Shown: in pieces, positions 26,784 to 34,750 of the stretch
How positions within the stretch are numbered: position 1 is the stretch's first letter
How the letters are laid out: the number at the start of each line of letters is the position of its first letter
Source of the DNA: Algoriphagus sp. Y33
GTDB taxonomy: Bacteria > Bacteroidota > Bacteroidia > Cytophagales > Cyclobacteriaceae
Direction of reading: 5' to 3'
Length of the DNA: 64,000 nt
Assembly (NCBI RefSeq): GCF_014838715.1
Contig: NZ_CP061947.1
Span: forward strand, 3,906,001-3,970,000
The notes under the pieces: model-generated
Seen by the model: the letters and a program-made list of their open reading frames with translations, nothing else
What the model was told of the DNA's origin: nothing
Database searches by the model: none
Program-made: the position numbers and the translations under genes

Positions 26784-27489
26784 GGATAATATCTTCAGTG
26801 TTTACGATCAATTCTCCGGGAATCAGGATATGTCCGGGATAAATTCCCGTTACTTAAATATCTTGGACAAAGTGAAACAGGCTGGGTTAAACACCGGTCA
26901 TAGTATTCTGGAAGTGGGTTGTGGGATAGGAACCCTAAGTCATTTGCTTGCCAATCAGGTAAAGAAAGGCGAGGTACTTGCTGTGGATATTTCTTCTGAA
27001 AGCATTAAAAAAGCCAAGGCACTCTGGAAAGACCAATCCAATCTGAAATTCGAAGTTTCGGACATGTATGATTTTGATAAGCACGGAAAAACCTTTGACT
27101 TTTTCGTGTTTCCTGATATTATGGAACACCTCTCTGAAGATCAGTATAGCCGCCTTTTTCGCACTATTCACAAGCATGCCCATCAAGACTCGGTGATGCT
27201 CATCCATATCCCTGCGCCAAGATATTTGCAATGGATGGTAGAAAATGAACCTGAAAAGTTACAGGTTATCGATCAGCCATTGGATTCGGGTGACCTGATA
27301 AAAAGTATCACTTCCAATGGCTTTTATCTTGAGAGAATGGATACTTATCCGGTTTTTTTCGAAGAGAAAGATTATCAGTACTTTGTGTTTAGAGCAATAA
27401 AACCACTCTTAAAATCCACTCCGAGAACTAACTGGAAAATCCTGAAAGAGCGAATTGGTATCAGATTAAGATACAGAATTACCAAGTAA
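26770..27489 (+). CDS. Class I SAM-dependent methyltransferase
   Basis: A 239-residue Rossmann-fold methyltransferase. The start was set at the ATG giving MEESKDNIFSVYDQFSG. Motif I is ILEVGCGIGTLSHLLANQ (about residues 45-62), motif II VLAVDISSESIKKAK, and the post-II region FFVFPDIMEHLSEDQY. The C-terminal part carries basic residues (KSTPRTNWKILKERIGIRLRYR). This resembles methyltransferases of polysaccharide or lipid clusters; the substrate is unknown. Translational coupling to the upstream membrane protein suggests both act on the same cell-surface product, which is inference. Confidence 0.85.
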   Translation: MEESKDNIFSVYDQFSGNQDMSGINSRYLNILDKVKQAGLNTGHSILEVGCGIGTLSHLLANQVKKGEVLAVDISSESIKKAKALWKDQSNLKFEVSDMYDFDKHGKTFDFFVFPDIMEHLSEDQYSRLFRTIHKHAHQDSVMLIHIPAPRYLQWMVENEPEKLQVIDQPLDSGDLIKSITSNGFYLERMDTYPVFFEEKDYQYFVFRAIKPLLKSTPRTNWKILKERIGIRLRYRITK

Positions 27490-27576
27490 TATAATTATCG
27501 TAAATAAGTGCAGTAACCTGAATTTCTTTGAATCAATGGCAAGGTGACCGGTGCGAATCTTCAACAAAACCGAACG

Positions 27577-27706
27577 CTAGTGTTATGTTAAGTGTAAAAA
27601 GTGCTGGATAAATCTGTCAGGTTTTGATACTAGAACCGTAAAACCCCACTTATTCATCAAGAATCGATGGTGTAAACCTGACAGGTTTTGGTTAACACTA
27701 CACTAG
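27577..27706. repeat. 130-bp element bounded by inverted repeats
   Basis: CTAGTGTTATGTTAA at the left edge pairs with TTAACACTACACTAG at the right edge (13 of 15 positions complementary). Inside, CTGTCAGGTTTTG (27614-27626) and CTGACAGGTTTTG (27678-27690) are near-identical direct repeats, and the second sits in a perfect 15-base palindrome AAACCTGACAGGTTT (27674-27688). No open frame of note and no obvious target-site duplication. It may be a small non-autonomous mobile element or a structured extragenic repeat; it ends 45 bases before the SlyD-like gene. Confidence 0.5.
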
Positions 27707-27751
27707 TATGGTGATACCCCTTTTAATTATAAAAAACAGATAAAAAAGAAT

Positions 27752-28282
27752 ATGAAAATAGCAGAAAACACAGTCGTCGGACTTACATACGAACTCAAAG
27801 TAGGCAAAGAGGCTGATGAAATAGAATCAGCACCATTCAGCGTAGAAATCCGTGATTCAGAAGATCCTTTTTACTTTCTCTTTGGGGCAAGTGATCTTCC
27901 CGGAAAATTTGAGGAATTGCTTCTTGGAAAAGAACAGGGCGAGGACTTTTCTTTTGTGATCCCAGTGGCTGAAGCTTATGGAACAATGGATGAGGACCTC
28001 ATAGTCAATCTTCCTAAGTCACAGTTTTCAGGAGAAAATGGTTTCAACCCCGAAATGCTCCAAGAAGGCAACTTTTTGCCTTTGATGGATGAAGACGGAT
28101 ATCCTATGCAAGCAAAAATCATAAAAGATCTGGGGGAAGAAATCGTGCTGGATTTTAACCATCCTCTGGTGGGTTTTGACTTGCATTTTGAGGGAAATGT
28201 CGAAGAAGTCAGGGAGGCTACCGCAGATGAGCTTTCGCATGGTCACGTTCATGGCGAGGGCGGTACACAGCATGAGGAATAA
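27752..28282 (+). CDS. SlyD-like FKBP-type peptidyl-prolyl isomerase
   Basis: Cytoplasmic prolyl isomerase/chaperone of 176 residues. Seen: NTVVGLTYELKVGKE (start of the FKBP half-domain), the flap-preceding EELLLGKEQGEDFSFVIP with AYGTMDEDLIV, an inserted IF-type domain (about 65-130), and FNHPLVGFDLHFEGNVEEVREA, which closes the FKBP domain as in SlyD. The tail is short and histidine-containing (HGHVHGEGGTQHEE), reminiscent of the metal-binding tail of SlyD though much less cysteine/histidine-rich. It probably binds nickel weakly or not at all. It is monocistronic, with a terminator 24 bases downstream. Confidence 0.88.
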   Translation: MKIAENTVVGLTYELKVGKEADEIESAPFSVEIRDSEDPFYFLFGASDLPGKFEELLLGKEQGEDFSFVIPVAEAYGTMDEDLIVNLPKSQFSGENGFNPEMLQEGNFLPLMDEDGYPMQAKIIKDLGEEIVLDFNHPLVGFDLHFEGNVEEVREATADELSHGHVHGEGGTQHEE

Positions 28283-28305
28283 ATACCAGTGAAAAACAAG
28301 CTGTG

Positions 28306-28341
28306 AAAGCGGTAAGGAATCTAATTCTTTACCGCTTTTAT
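28306..28341 (+). terminator. Rho-independent terminator of the SlyD-like gene
   Basis: AAAGCGGTAA pairs perfectly with TTACCGCTTT around a 13-base loop, followed by a T-rich end. Confidence 0.75.
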
Positions 28342-28410
28342 CATAAAAAAACTTTTACGAATTAAGACTTTATAAACGAATATGAAAGGGAAACTTCCTT
28401 TACATGGGCA

Positions 28411-28456
28411 AGGAATCTGCGGAGATCCGCGTCTCTTTCTTTGTTAATCTGCGGAA
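28411..28456. repeat. ATCTGCGGA-type extragenic repeat
   Basis: AATCTGCGGAGATCCGCG and TTAATCTGCGGAAAC lie in tandem. Related words (GATCTGCGAAAATCTGCGG) recur near 45508-45530. This looks like a short dispersed intergenic repeat of the genome. Confidence 0.35.
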
Positions 28457-28497
28457 ACTATTTAGGACTTTCAGTAACGACAGCGGTTAGGCATGCC

Positions 28498-29655
28498 CTA
28501 GTTACTCAATTTGAGCAAATCTCCTTCACTATCCGCCTCATTTTTAACTTTTTCCTCGGCTATTCCCCCCATATCCTCTTCCAAAATCCATCCTTTGCCA
28601 AATGCAAACCTGGAGGCTTCCAGTGTATCTTTCACCAGCAGCATTTCCACTCCCAGCTCCTTCGATTCTTCACTTATTTTCTCTGCGTAAGCATGTCTAG
28701 ATGCATGCACATCCCGGATAAAAATCATCAAAATCCTTCCCGGAAACTCACGGACTACCTCAAGGTAAATCGCAGGATCTTCTTGTCCACTATCTCCGAT
28801 AAGTATAAACGGCAACCCGGAATAAGTGGAAAGTATATGGCGGATTTGTTCCAATTTATGTTCAGAGTGACTTCCTGAAATAAGCTGAGTCCGGGACAAA
28901 CCGATATCACGAAGCATCAATGGTCCTTTGGGAATATGATGAATCTGAAGCAACTCATGGAGAAAATCGTATAGATTCCATGGACTGCTGGACACGTAAA
29001 AAAATGGATTACTCTCGATTCCATCAGTACCTTTTTGCAGTGCTTTGTAAAAAGCCGCAACTCCAGGAAATGGTACCCGGGTATGAGCATTCTTCGCAAA
29101 AGTGGTTTTAAGCATTTCCATCATCCGCATCGCTCCCGTAGGAATAATCGTGTCGTCTACATCGGATATAATACCATAATCTAAATTCCCAACCGGCAAA
29201 AACACATCGCCAAAAGCTTTGACATCCCCTTGATTTCCAATCACCCGATCTACCAAGGTCAACGCTACCTGCTGCCATCGGACATGAGCTTGAATAGGCT
29301 TTTTGGGTCGAATTTCAAATTCAAAATAGCCTTCTTCATCAGTCGTTGCAACATATTCTTCCCCCTGAAATTCTGCTTTCACTTTCACTCCCGGGATCAC
29401 CACACTCATAAATCTCCTACGCATTCTTCCAATATTCCGCCAGACAGTATCTTCGGGATCCGATGCGCCGATTCTGTTATCCCGAATTACCCTCCCTACC
29501 AAAAGTATTTCTTTTTCATTTCCAAAACCCTCATATGGAATTATCAACAACGACTTTACTAAACCCAACTTGATCCATATCCAAAGCACTCCCTGGTTAA
29601 TGGTCAGTTTGATTTCATAGAGAATGGTCAGCGGTATATTTCTTTTTTTTGACAC
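28498..29655 (-). CDS. App1-family (DUF2183) phosphatase-domain protein
   Basis: A 385-residue protein with the App1/DUF2183 domain, known from yeast App1 as a Mg-dependent phosphatidate phosphatase. Seen: DxDxT catalytic motif in YGIISDVDDTIIPTG near residue 165, HAD-like second motif FFYVSSSPWNLYDF near 220, and FILIGDSGQEDPAIY near 285. The N-terminal part (about 50-150) contains a carboxypeptidase-regulatory-like sandwich (VKVKAEFQGEEYVATTDEEGYFEFEI). A hydrophobic stretch at the start (LTINQGVLWIWIKLGLVKSLLII) could be a membrane contact. It ends the operon yjbR-like/ABC/App1, 12 bases after the ABC gene. Substrate in bacteria is not established. Confidence 0.85.
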   Translation of the reverse strand: MSKKRNIPLTILYEIKLTINQGVLWIWIKLGLVKSLLIIPYEGFGNEKEILLVGRVIRDNRIGASDPEDTVWRNIGRMRRRFMSVVIPGVKVKAEFQGEEYVATTDEEGYFEFEIRPKKPIQAHVRWQQVALTLVDRVIGNQGDVKAFGDVFLPVGNLDYGIISDVDDTIIPTGAMRMMEMLKTTFAKNAHTRVPFPGVAAFYKALQKGTDGIESNPFFYVSSSPWNLYDFLHELLQIHHIPKGPLMLRDIGLSRTQLISGSHSEHKLEQIRHILSTYSGLPFILIGDSGQEDPAIYLEVVREFPGRILMIFIRDVHASRHAYAEKISEESKELGVEMLLVKDTLEASRFAFGKGWILEEDMGGIAEEKVKNEADSEGDLLKLSN

Positions 29656-29667
29656 GGAAAAAAGCAG

Positions 29668-30621
29668 TTAAAAACCCATCACGCTTGAATCCTCCCAACT
29701 CAGATAAACACGGTCCCCCTTCTCATATTTTCGATGAGGATCATCTACTTCCCAAGTGATGCCACTTTCTTTGAGCTTCACCTGAAGAGAATTATAATGT
29801 ACCAGAAAACGGGAATCCATCACATGGGCCAATATTCCTCCTTTCGTCTTCAGCTTCACATCTGCAGGTCTGATATAGCTATTTTTTTGGTCGGGAAGTT
29901 TGTTAATAGGGCTAAATAGTTGCGCCACATACTTACTTTTGGGCTTCTCACAGAGCTGTCTGGAAGTACCTTTTTGGACAACTTTCCCTTTTTGCAGAAT
30001 AATCAGGTTATCTGTCAATCTCAGAGCATCGTCCAAATCGTGTGTCACAAAAATCACTGTGGTTCCTGTGTCCAGAAATATTTCTTTCAATTCAGAAATC
30101 AAATGATGGGTCTGGATGGTGTCAAGTGAAGAAAAGGGCTCGTCTAGCAATAAAATATCAGGCTCCACGGCCATTGCTTTTCCTATTGCCACTTTTTGTT
30201 TCTGTCCTCCGGAAAGCTGACGGGGATATCGATCTCGAAAAGCTTTCAGGCCAAGAAGCTGAAGTAGGTGTTCTACTCTACTTTTCGCATAGGTTTTCTC
30301 GTAATGAAGCAATTGCCTCGAGATATTCTCCTCCACAGTGGAATTGGGATACAAATGGAAGTTTTGATGAATCAGTCTGATTTCATCGTAACCTGAAACA
30401 ATTTTCTGGTTCGGATTCAAAATAGGGTTCCCTTCCAAGAAAACTTCTCCCGCATCCTGAGCTTCCAGTCCGGCCATTATTTTCAGCAGCGTACTTTTCC
30501 CTGATCCGCTTTCTCCTACAATGGCAAGAAATTCACCCTGTGCCAATTCCAAGGAAAAGGTATGCAGAGCAGCTAGATCGTCGTAGGATTTAGAAACATT
30601 GGAGATGGAAAAATAACTCAT
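29668..30621 (-). CDS. ABC transporter ATP-binding protein, orphan
   Basis: Cytoplasmic ATPase of 317 residues resembling CysA/PotA-type import ATPases. Seen: Walker A GESGSGKSTLLKIMAG (about 36-50), Q-loop RLIHQNFHL, signature LSGGQKQKVAIGKA, Walker B ILLLDEPFSSLD, and switch histidine FVTHDLDDALRL. After residue 230 comes a TOBE-like beta domain (SYIRPADVKLKTKGGILAHVMDSRFLVHYNSLQVKL...). No permease or binding-protein gene is adjacent, so the partner is encoded elsewhere or it has a non-transport role. Its ATG overlaps the stop of the YjbR-like gene by four bases. Confidence 0.9.
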   Translation of the reverse strand: MSYFSISNVSKSYDDLAALHTFSLELAQGEFLAIVGESGSGKSTLLKIMAGLEAQDAGEVFLEGNPILNPNQKIVSGYDEIRLIHQNFHLYPNSTVEENISRQLLHYEKTYAKSRVEHLLQLLGLKAFRDRYPRQLSGGQKQKVAIGKAMAVEPDILLLDEPFSSLDTIQTHHLISELKEIFLDTGTTVIFVTHDLDDALRLTDNLIILQKGKVVQKGTSRQLCEKPKSKYVAQLFSPINKLPDQKNSYIRPADVKLKTKGGILAHVMDSRFLVHYNSLQVKLKESGITWEVDDPHRKYEKGDRVYLSWEDSSVMGF

Positions 30622-30968
30622 GGGCGAATTTCAGCTTGCAGTTTTTTGGTCAAGCTGCCAAAGATAAGTTCGTAAGAATGATCCACCAATTCTAGGATCA
30701 ATCGATCAGGCACATTCCCAGTTGTACTCACCGAATTCCATTGCTTCTTGTTCATATGATAGCCCGGCGTTATTCCATCGTACTGTTCTCTTAATTCCAC
30801 TGCCCGCTCGGGATCACATTTGAGATTGATGTACTGAAACTCTGAAATGGAGCAGATCGAAAAAATCTTCTTGCCTACCCGAAAGCAAAGTGCATCCTGA
30901 TCAAAAGGCGTGTCTTCGGTCACTCCAGGTTTTGCAAGGCAATACTCACGGTAATGTTCTAGGGTCAT
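30618..30968 (-). CDS. MmcQ/YjbR-family protein
   Basis: A 116-residue protein of the YjbR (double-wing DNA-binding fold) family. Seen: LEHYREYCLAKPGVTEDTPFDQDALCFRVGKKIFSI, then LKCDPERAVELREQYDGITPGYHMNKKQWNSV, and a C-terminal helix LELVDHSYELIFGSL. The length and the 'KCDPE...PGYHMNKKHW' pattern are diagnostic. Function is unknown despite the DNA-binding-like fold. First gene of a three-gene minus-strand operon, coupled to the ABC ATPase. Confidence 0.92.
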   Translation of the reverse strand: MTLEHYREYCLAKPGVTEDTPFDQDALCFRVGKKIFSICSISEFQYINLKCDPERAVELREQYDGITPGYHMNKKQWNSVSTTGNVPDRLILELVDHSYELIFGSLTKKLQAEIRP

Positions 30969-31084
30969 TGGGAAAATATGATCTGGGTTAATTTAAAATT
31001 CGAGTTGGAATTTACTTAGAAAAAATGAAGTGAACTTTTGCCCGAATCCACAATTCAGTAATTTCCATCAAATTCCACCTTCAA

Positions 31085-31945
31085 ATGAAGAAAACTTTAT
31101 ACACAATTTCATTAGTTCTCTTTTTGGGCAGCTGCCATTCGCTCAGCAAATCCAACGTGAGCAAAAAAGACCTACAGAAAGACATAGAACTAGTCACGAA
31201 TAAGGGATCTATAGTTTTGAGACTCTATGATGACACGCCCCTAAGCCGCAATAATTTCCTCAAATTAGTCAAAGAAGGTATATATGACAATGACAGCATA
31301 CTTTTTCATCGTGTGATTGAAAAATTTATGATTCAGGCTGGGGAAGCAAATGACATAGACGCATTTAAGAAAAAGAGAAAGCTGCTTGAGTTTCCAGAGG
31401 TAGTACCTGCTGAGATCACTGACACACATTTTCATAAGAGAGGGGCACTCGGTGCAGCAAGGGAAGGCGATGACGAGAACCCAGAGCAAAACGGAAGTTT
31501 CATTCAGTTCTACATCGTACAGGGACGGACGTACACAGATAGTACATTAGCAGTCGCAGAAAAGCGCATTAATAACATGCTCGCTTACAATCATGTCATC
31601 AACAATCCTGCAAATAAATCAATTTTCACTACGTATCAGGAATTACTGAAAAATCGTAATCCAACTGATAAAGAAGCTATTAAAGGGATTAAAAGTAAAT
31701 TAGATTCCTTAACAGAAATTGAGCAAAAGCAAATGGTTCCATACAGCTATCCTGAATCACATCGGGAAGCATATAAAACAGTAGGAGGAGCTGCTCATTT
31801 GGATCAGAATTACACGGTGTTTGGCGAGGTGATTTCAGGTATGGATGTCGTGGACAAAATAGCCGAATCCAAAACCAATCAACAGGATAGACCACTGGAA
31901 AATATTATGATCCTGTCGACACGTTTGATCAAAAGGCAAGAGTAA
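31085..31945 (+). CDS. Lipid-anchored cyclophilin-type peptidyl-prolyl isomerase
   Basis: Envelope prolyl isomerase of 286 residues. Lipoprotein signal with lipobox LFLGSC (Cys near residue 17). The cyclophilin domain begins IELVTNKGSIVLRLYDDTPLSRNNFLKL and shows FHRVIEKFMIQAGEAN, GALGAAREGDDENPEQNGSFIQFYIVQG, then a long helical insert of about 60-70 residues rich in Lys/Asn (about 155-230), and closes with YTVFGEVISGMDVVDKIAESKTN. The insert before the last strand is typical of Bacteroidota members. Active-site residues of the FHRV and Q-AGE region are present. Probably helps folding of outer-membrane or exported proteins. Confidence 0.9.
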   Translation: MKKTLYTISLVLFLGSCHSLSKSNVSKKDLQKDIELVTNKGSIVLRLYDDTPLSRNNFLKLVKEGIYDNDSILFHRVIEKFMIQAGEANDIDAFKKKRKLLEFPEVVPAEITDTHFHKRGALGAAREGDDENPEQNGSFIQFYIVQGRTYTDSTLAVAEKRINNMLAYNHVINNPANKSIFTTYQELLKNRNPTDKEAIKGIKSKLDSLTEIEQKQMVPYSYPESHREAYKTVGGAAHLDQNYTVFGEVISGMDVVDKIAESKTNQQDRPLENIMILSTRLIKRQE

Positions 31946-32019
31946 GTATCATACTTCTTACATTAGTAATTGCGACAAAAATCACGAACCCACTAATACT
32001 AATTCTCCATCTTTGTCCC

Positions 32020-32910
32020 ATGGAAAAATACATCAAAGCAATTTCGGACGGCTATTACGGCTATTGGAATTACTTTATTGGAGAAATCCTCAATCCAAGT
32101 TGGCACAATTACTTCTATTGGCTTGTGGGAGTCTCTTTGGCAATTTATGGGCTGGAGGTTCTTTTTCCGTGGAGAAAAAACCAGCCTGTACTTCGAGAGC
32201 ATTTCTGGCTGGATATCTTCTATCTTTTCTGGAATTACTTCCTTTTTGCACTTGTCGCCTATAATGCCTTGTCTATGGTGGCAGTGGAAGCTTTCAACGA
32301 CTTTCTTGGCTTATTCGGCATCACAAACACTGTTGCCGTTAAAGTAGATCAGCTTCCGGGATGGGTTCAGCTGGTGATTATATTCATAGTCAGAGACTTT
32401 ATGCAGTGGGCGATTCATCGCATGTATCATCATGTAGGGTGGATGTGGGAATTTCATAAAGTCCATCATAGCACCCGTGAGATGGGATTCGCCGCCCTAC
32501 TCCGCTATCACTGGATGGAAAACATACTTTACCGTACACTTGAATACATACCCCTGGCGATGATCGGTTTTGGAATCACGGACTTTTTCATTGTCCACAT
32601 CTTTACGCTCGTTCTCGGCCAACTAGGCCATGCTAATCTGAAAATTCCGCTGGGCCCTTTCAAATACATCATAAATGGACCTCAAATGCACCTTTGGCAC
32701 CATGCGAGAGAATTGCCTGAAAGTCACCCACATGGATTCAATTACGGGATTTCTCTGAGTCTTTGGGATTTCCTTTTTCGGACAAATTACTGGCCTTCGG
32801 ATGATGAAAATCTTCTCGTAGGACTGCCGGACGAGGAAAAATTTCCTGAGGATTTTATAGGGCAGACCATAGTGCCATTTAAGCGGATTTTTAGGAAAAG
32901 GAAGAAATAA
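32020..32910 (+). CDS. Sterol desaturase/fatty acid hydroxylase-family membrane enzyme
   Basis: Di-iron membrane oxygenase of 296 residues. Several transmembrane helices (YFYWLVGVSLAIYGLEVLF; IFYLFWNYFLFALVAYNAL; WVQLVIIFIVRDFMQWAIH) support an integral membrane protein. The histidine clusters HRMYHH, HKVHH and HLWHHAREL (then HPHGFNYG) match the family's metal ligands. Members hydroxylate or desaturate sterols, fatty acids or carotenoids; substrate cannot be inferred and no lipid-biosynthesis gene is adjacent. It stands alone between a cyclophilin and a convergent lipoprotein gene. The last residues are strongly basic (FKRIFRKRKK), as in membrane anchoring ends. Confidence 0.88.
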   Translation: MEKYIKAISDGYYGYWNYFIGEILNPSWHNYFYWLVGVSLAIYGLEVLFPWRKNQPVLREHFWLDIFYLFWNYFLFALVAYNALSMVAVEAFNDFLGLFGITNTVAVKVDQLPGWVQLVIIFIVRDFMQWAIHRMYHHVGWMWEFHKVHHSTREMGFAALLRYHWMENILYRTLEYIPLAMIGFGITDFFIVHIFTLVLGQLGHANLKIPLGPFKYIINGPQMHLWHHARELPESHPHGFNYGISLSLWDFLFRTNYWPSDDENLLVGLPDEEKFPEDFIGQTIVPFKRIFRKRKK

Positions 32911-33126
32911 AAACCAATAATGAATTAAGAATTCACAGGCGGGCATGAAATAATTGAGCCATTATAGGAGATCGACGTGCTTTTCTGTATCAACTTAGGT
33001 CAGCGGAACCACTCAGATACTTTCAGAAAAAAGCCTGTGGAACATCTCCTACCGTTTTTTTAAAGCTCACAAGACTCAGGTGTTTTTGGCACGCCAGCCA
33101 TCCCGTATATGCAATCACACAATTTG

Positions 33127-33888
33127 CTAGTTAATCTCTATGATTTTAGTATGGACGGTCTCGTTGATAAAGTAAACTTTTTTTCCGCTAAAAGATTTTT
33201 CCTCAGCATTGTAGCTTGCTGCCTGTACCAAACCTGTAGAGGTTGCATTCAGACCGCTTAACTCTGATGAGGAAAAAGTTACAGAGGCAGTTTTTGATTC
33301 TTTAGTAACGGTCGTTTTCCCATCAGAAATCACCCAAAGTATATTATCGGTATTGGAGGTCACTGCCTCAATCGTCAACGTCACATCCGATCCTTTGCTG
33401 AAACTGGTACCTACCGAAGATGAAAATTTTACCTGCGAAGGCATTTTCTTCACTGTAGCATGGGTGAATCCATCAAATCCACTCCCACCTGCTACTTGCC
33501 ACGTGTTGGTTTGGCCGGCTGCCAGCGAATAAGAAAAATCAGTGGGGTCATTGATGTATGCGTTGCCTCCGGGTATCTGAAGTGCTTTAGAATTGAGTTT
33601 TACTTCTCCTACATTAACCAGATCGCTGCCTATGGCACCATTGAAAAATGAGCCCGAAGCCACATCTATAGCTAAACCTACCACTCCAGGCACACTAGGC
33701 ATGGCGTCTGGCAAATCAGAATAAGAGATCACTGCAGCCAAGACAGCATTGGCATCCCCCGGAGCATTTGGCATAGGACTGGATTGAGTAGTTGACTGGG
33801 GAGCTATGTCCTCATCGGAGCTACATGCAGAAAAAAAAAGCACTACTCCCAAAAACAAAGCGCAACCCGGAGTGTAATAAGTTTTCAT
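33127..33888 (-). CDS. Lipoprotein of unknown function
   Basis: A 253-residue lipoprotein. The start is set at the ATG giving MKTYYTPGCALFLGVVLFFSACSSDEDIAP because it yields a proper lipobox (FFSAC, Cys near residue 22), and because a TACTTTTG -7 box lies just upstream; the 41 extra N-terminal residues of the longer frame are basic and not signal-like. After a Ser/Thr/Pro-rich spacer (PQSTTQSSPMPNAPG) the rest is beta-rich with Ser/Thr: VNVGEVKLNSKALQI, AAGQTNTWQVAGGSG, SKGSDVTLTIEAVTS and VTKESKTASVTFSSSEL. This looks like a surface beta-sandwich, but no family is recognised. Confidence 0.65.
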   Translation of the reverse strand: MKTYYTPGCALFLGVVLFFSACSSDEDIAPQSTTQSSPMPNAPGDANAVLAAVISYSDLPDAMPSVPGVVGLAIDVASGSFFNGAIGSDLVNVGEVKLNSKALQIPGGNAYINDPTDFSYSLAAGQTNTWQVAGGSGFDGFTHATVKKMPSQVKFSSSVGTSFSKGSDVTLTIEAVTSNTDNILWVISDGKTTVTKESKTASVTFSSSELSGLNATSTGLVQAASYNAEEKSFSGKKVYFINETVHTKIIEIN

Positions 33889-33912
33889 CGTCTTGAAGAT
33901 TAATAATACGCT

Positions 33913-33920
33913 CAAAAGTA
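33913..33920 (-). promoter_or_regulatory. -7 box upstream of the 253-residue lipoprotein gene
   Basis: TACTTTTG on the minus strand, 25 bases before the preferred ATG and inside the longer reading frame, so it supports the shorter protein. Confidence 0.4.
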
Positions 33921-34069
33921 GTCTGGTCTTTATTTTCGCACCATACGGCAAACAGCGTATATATCTGCGGAGTGTTCTTAAAATGATAAAGTACCGGTTC
34001 CTTTCTTTCACGCTGAGGATTTTGATACCTTCGCAATTCCTCTTTAATTCAAAAGCTTAATAGCTATTC

Positions 34070-34684
34070 ATGGATAACCTCCTAGCTTTTACCCTATCAG
34101 TTTTTACAGGATTTTTTGCGATCATGAATCCGATTGCAAACGTGCCTATTTTTGCCTCACTGACAGATGATCTGGACAAAGCCACCAAAAGAAGCATCAG
34201 CAAAAGAGCAACGTTTACGGCTTTTGTGATTGTGGTGGTTTTTGTGGTCTTGGGAAAATTTATTTTTGAAATCTTTGGCATAACCATTCCTGCGTTCAAA
34301 ATCACCGGCGGAATATTGATTTTCTTTGTGGGCTTCGAGATGCTTCAATCCAAAAAATCAAGCGTCAAACACATCAAAGAGCCTGAAACTGACGAGAATA
34401 TCGCAATTTCACCACTTGCGATCCCTATCCTTGCAGGCCCGGGGACGATAGTAACTGCGATGAATTTTGCCTCACAGGGCAATTACCTTAATATTATAAT
34501 AGTTATCGCCGTGTTTGCAGTGTTGTGTTTAATGACCCACATAGCCTTTGAATTGGGGGATCAAATTGTGAAGAGATTAGGGAAAAACCTGATTGTGGTG
34601 ATCGGAAAGATCATGGGATTGATCATTGCCATCATCGGCACCAACATGATTATCTCAGGGATCAAAGCAGCATTTTTTGAATAA
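34070..34684 (+). CDS. MarC-family integral membrane protein
   Basis: A 204-residue protein with about six transmembrane segments (LLAFTLSVFTGFFAIMNPIANVPIF; AFVIVVVFVVLGKFIFEIFGI; IPAFKITGGILIFFVGFEML; IAISPLAIPILAGPGTIVTAM; IIIVIAVFAVLCLMTHIAFEL; IVVIGKIMGLIIAIIGTNMI). The MNPIANVPIFASLT and SPLAIPILAGPGTI motifs are diagnostic for MarC (Pfam MarC, once thought to mediate antibiotic resistance and now considered of uncertain transport function). It is convergent with the methyltransferase gene and divergent from the lipoprotein gene. Confidence 0.93.
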   Translation: MDNLLAFTLSVFTGFFAIMNPIANVPIFASLTDDLDKATKRSISKRATFTAFVIVVVFVVLGKFIFEIFGITIPAFKITGGILIFFVGFEMLQSKKSSVKHIKEPETDENIAISPLAIPILAGPGTIVTAMNFASQGNYLNIIIVIAVFAVLCLMTHIAFELGDQIVKRLGKNLIVVIGKIMGLIIAIIGTNMIISGIKAAFFE

Positions 34685-34750
34685 AAGAATTTAGTGTTTT
34701 ACCCAAACCCTGCTAGGTTTTTCAGGCACTTTTCATGCTTAGCATAACAC

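Noticed and set aside
28441..28878. 145-codon plus-strand frame over the App1-like gene
   Set aside because: Antisense to the catalytic part of an intact gene, with no supporting features.
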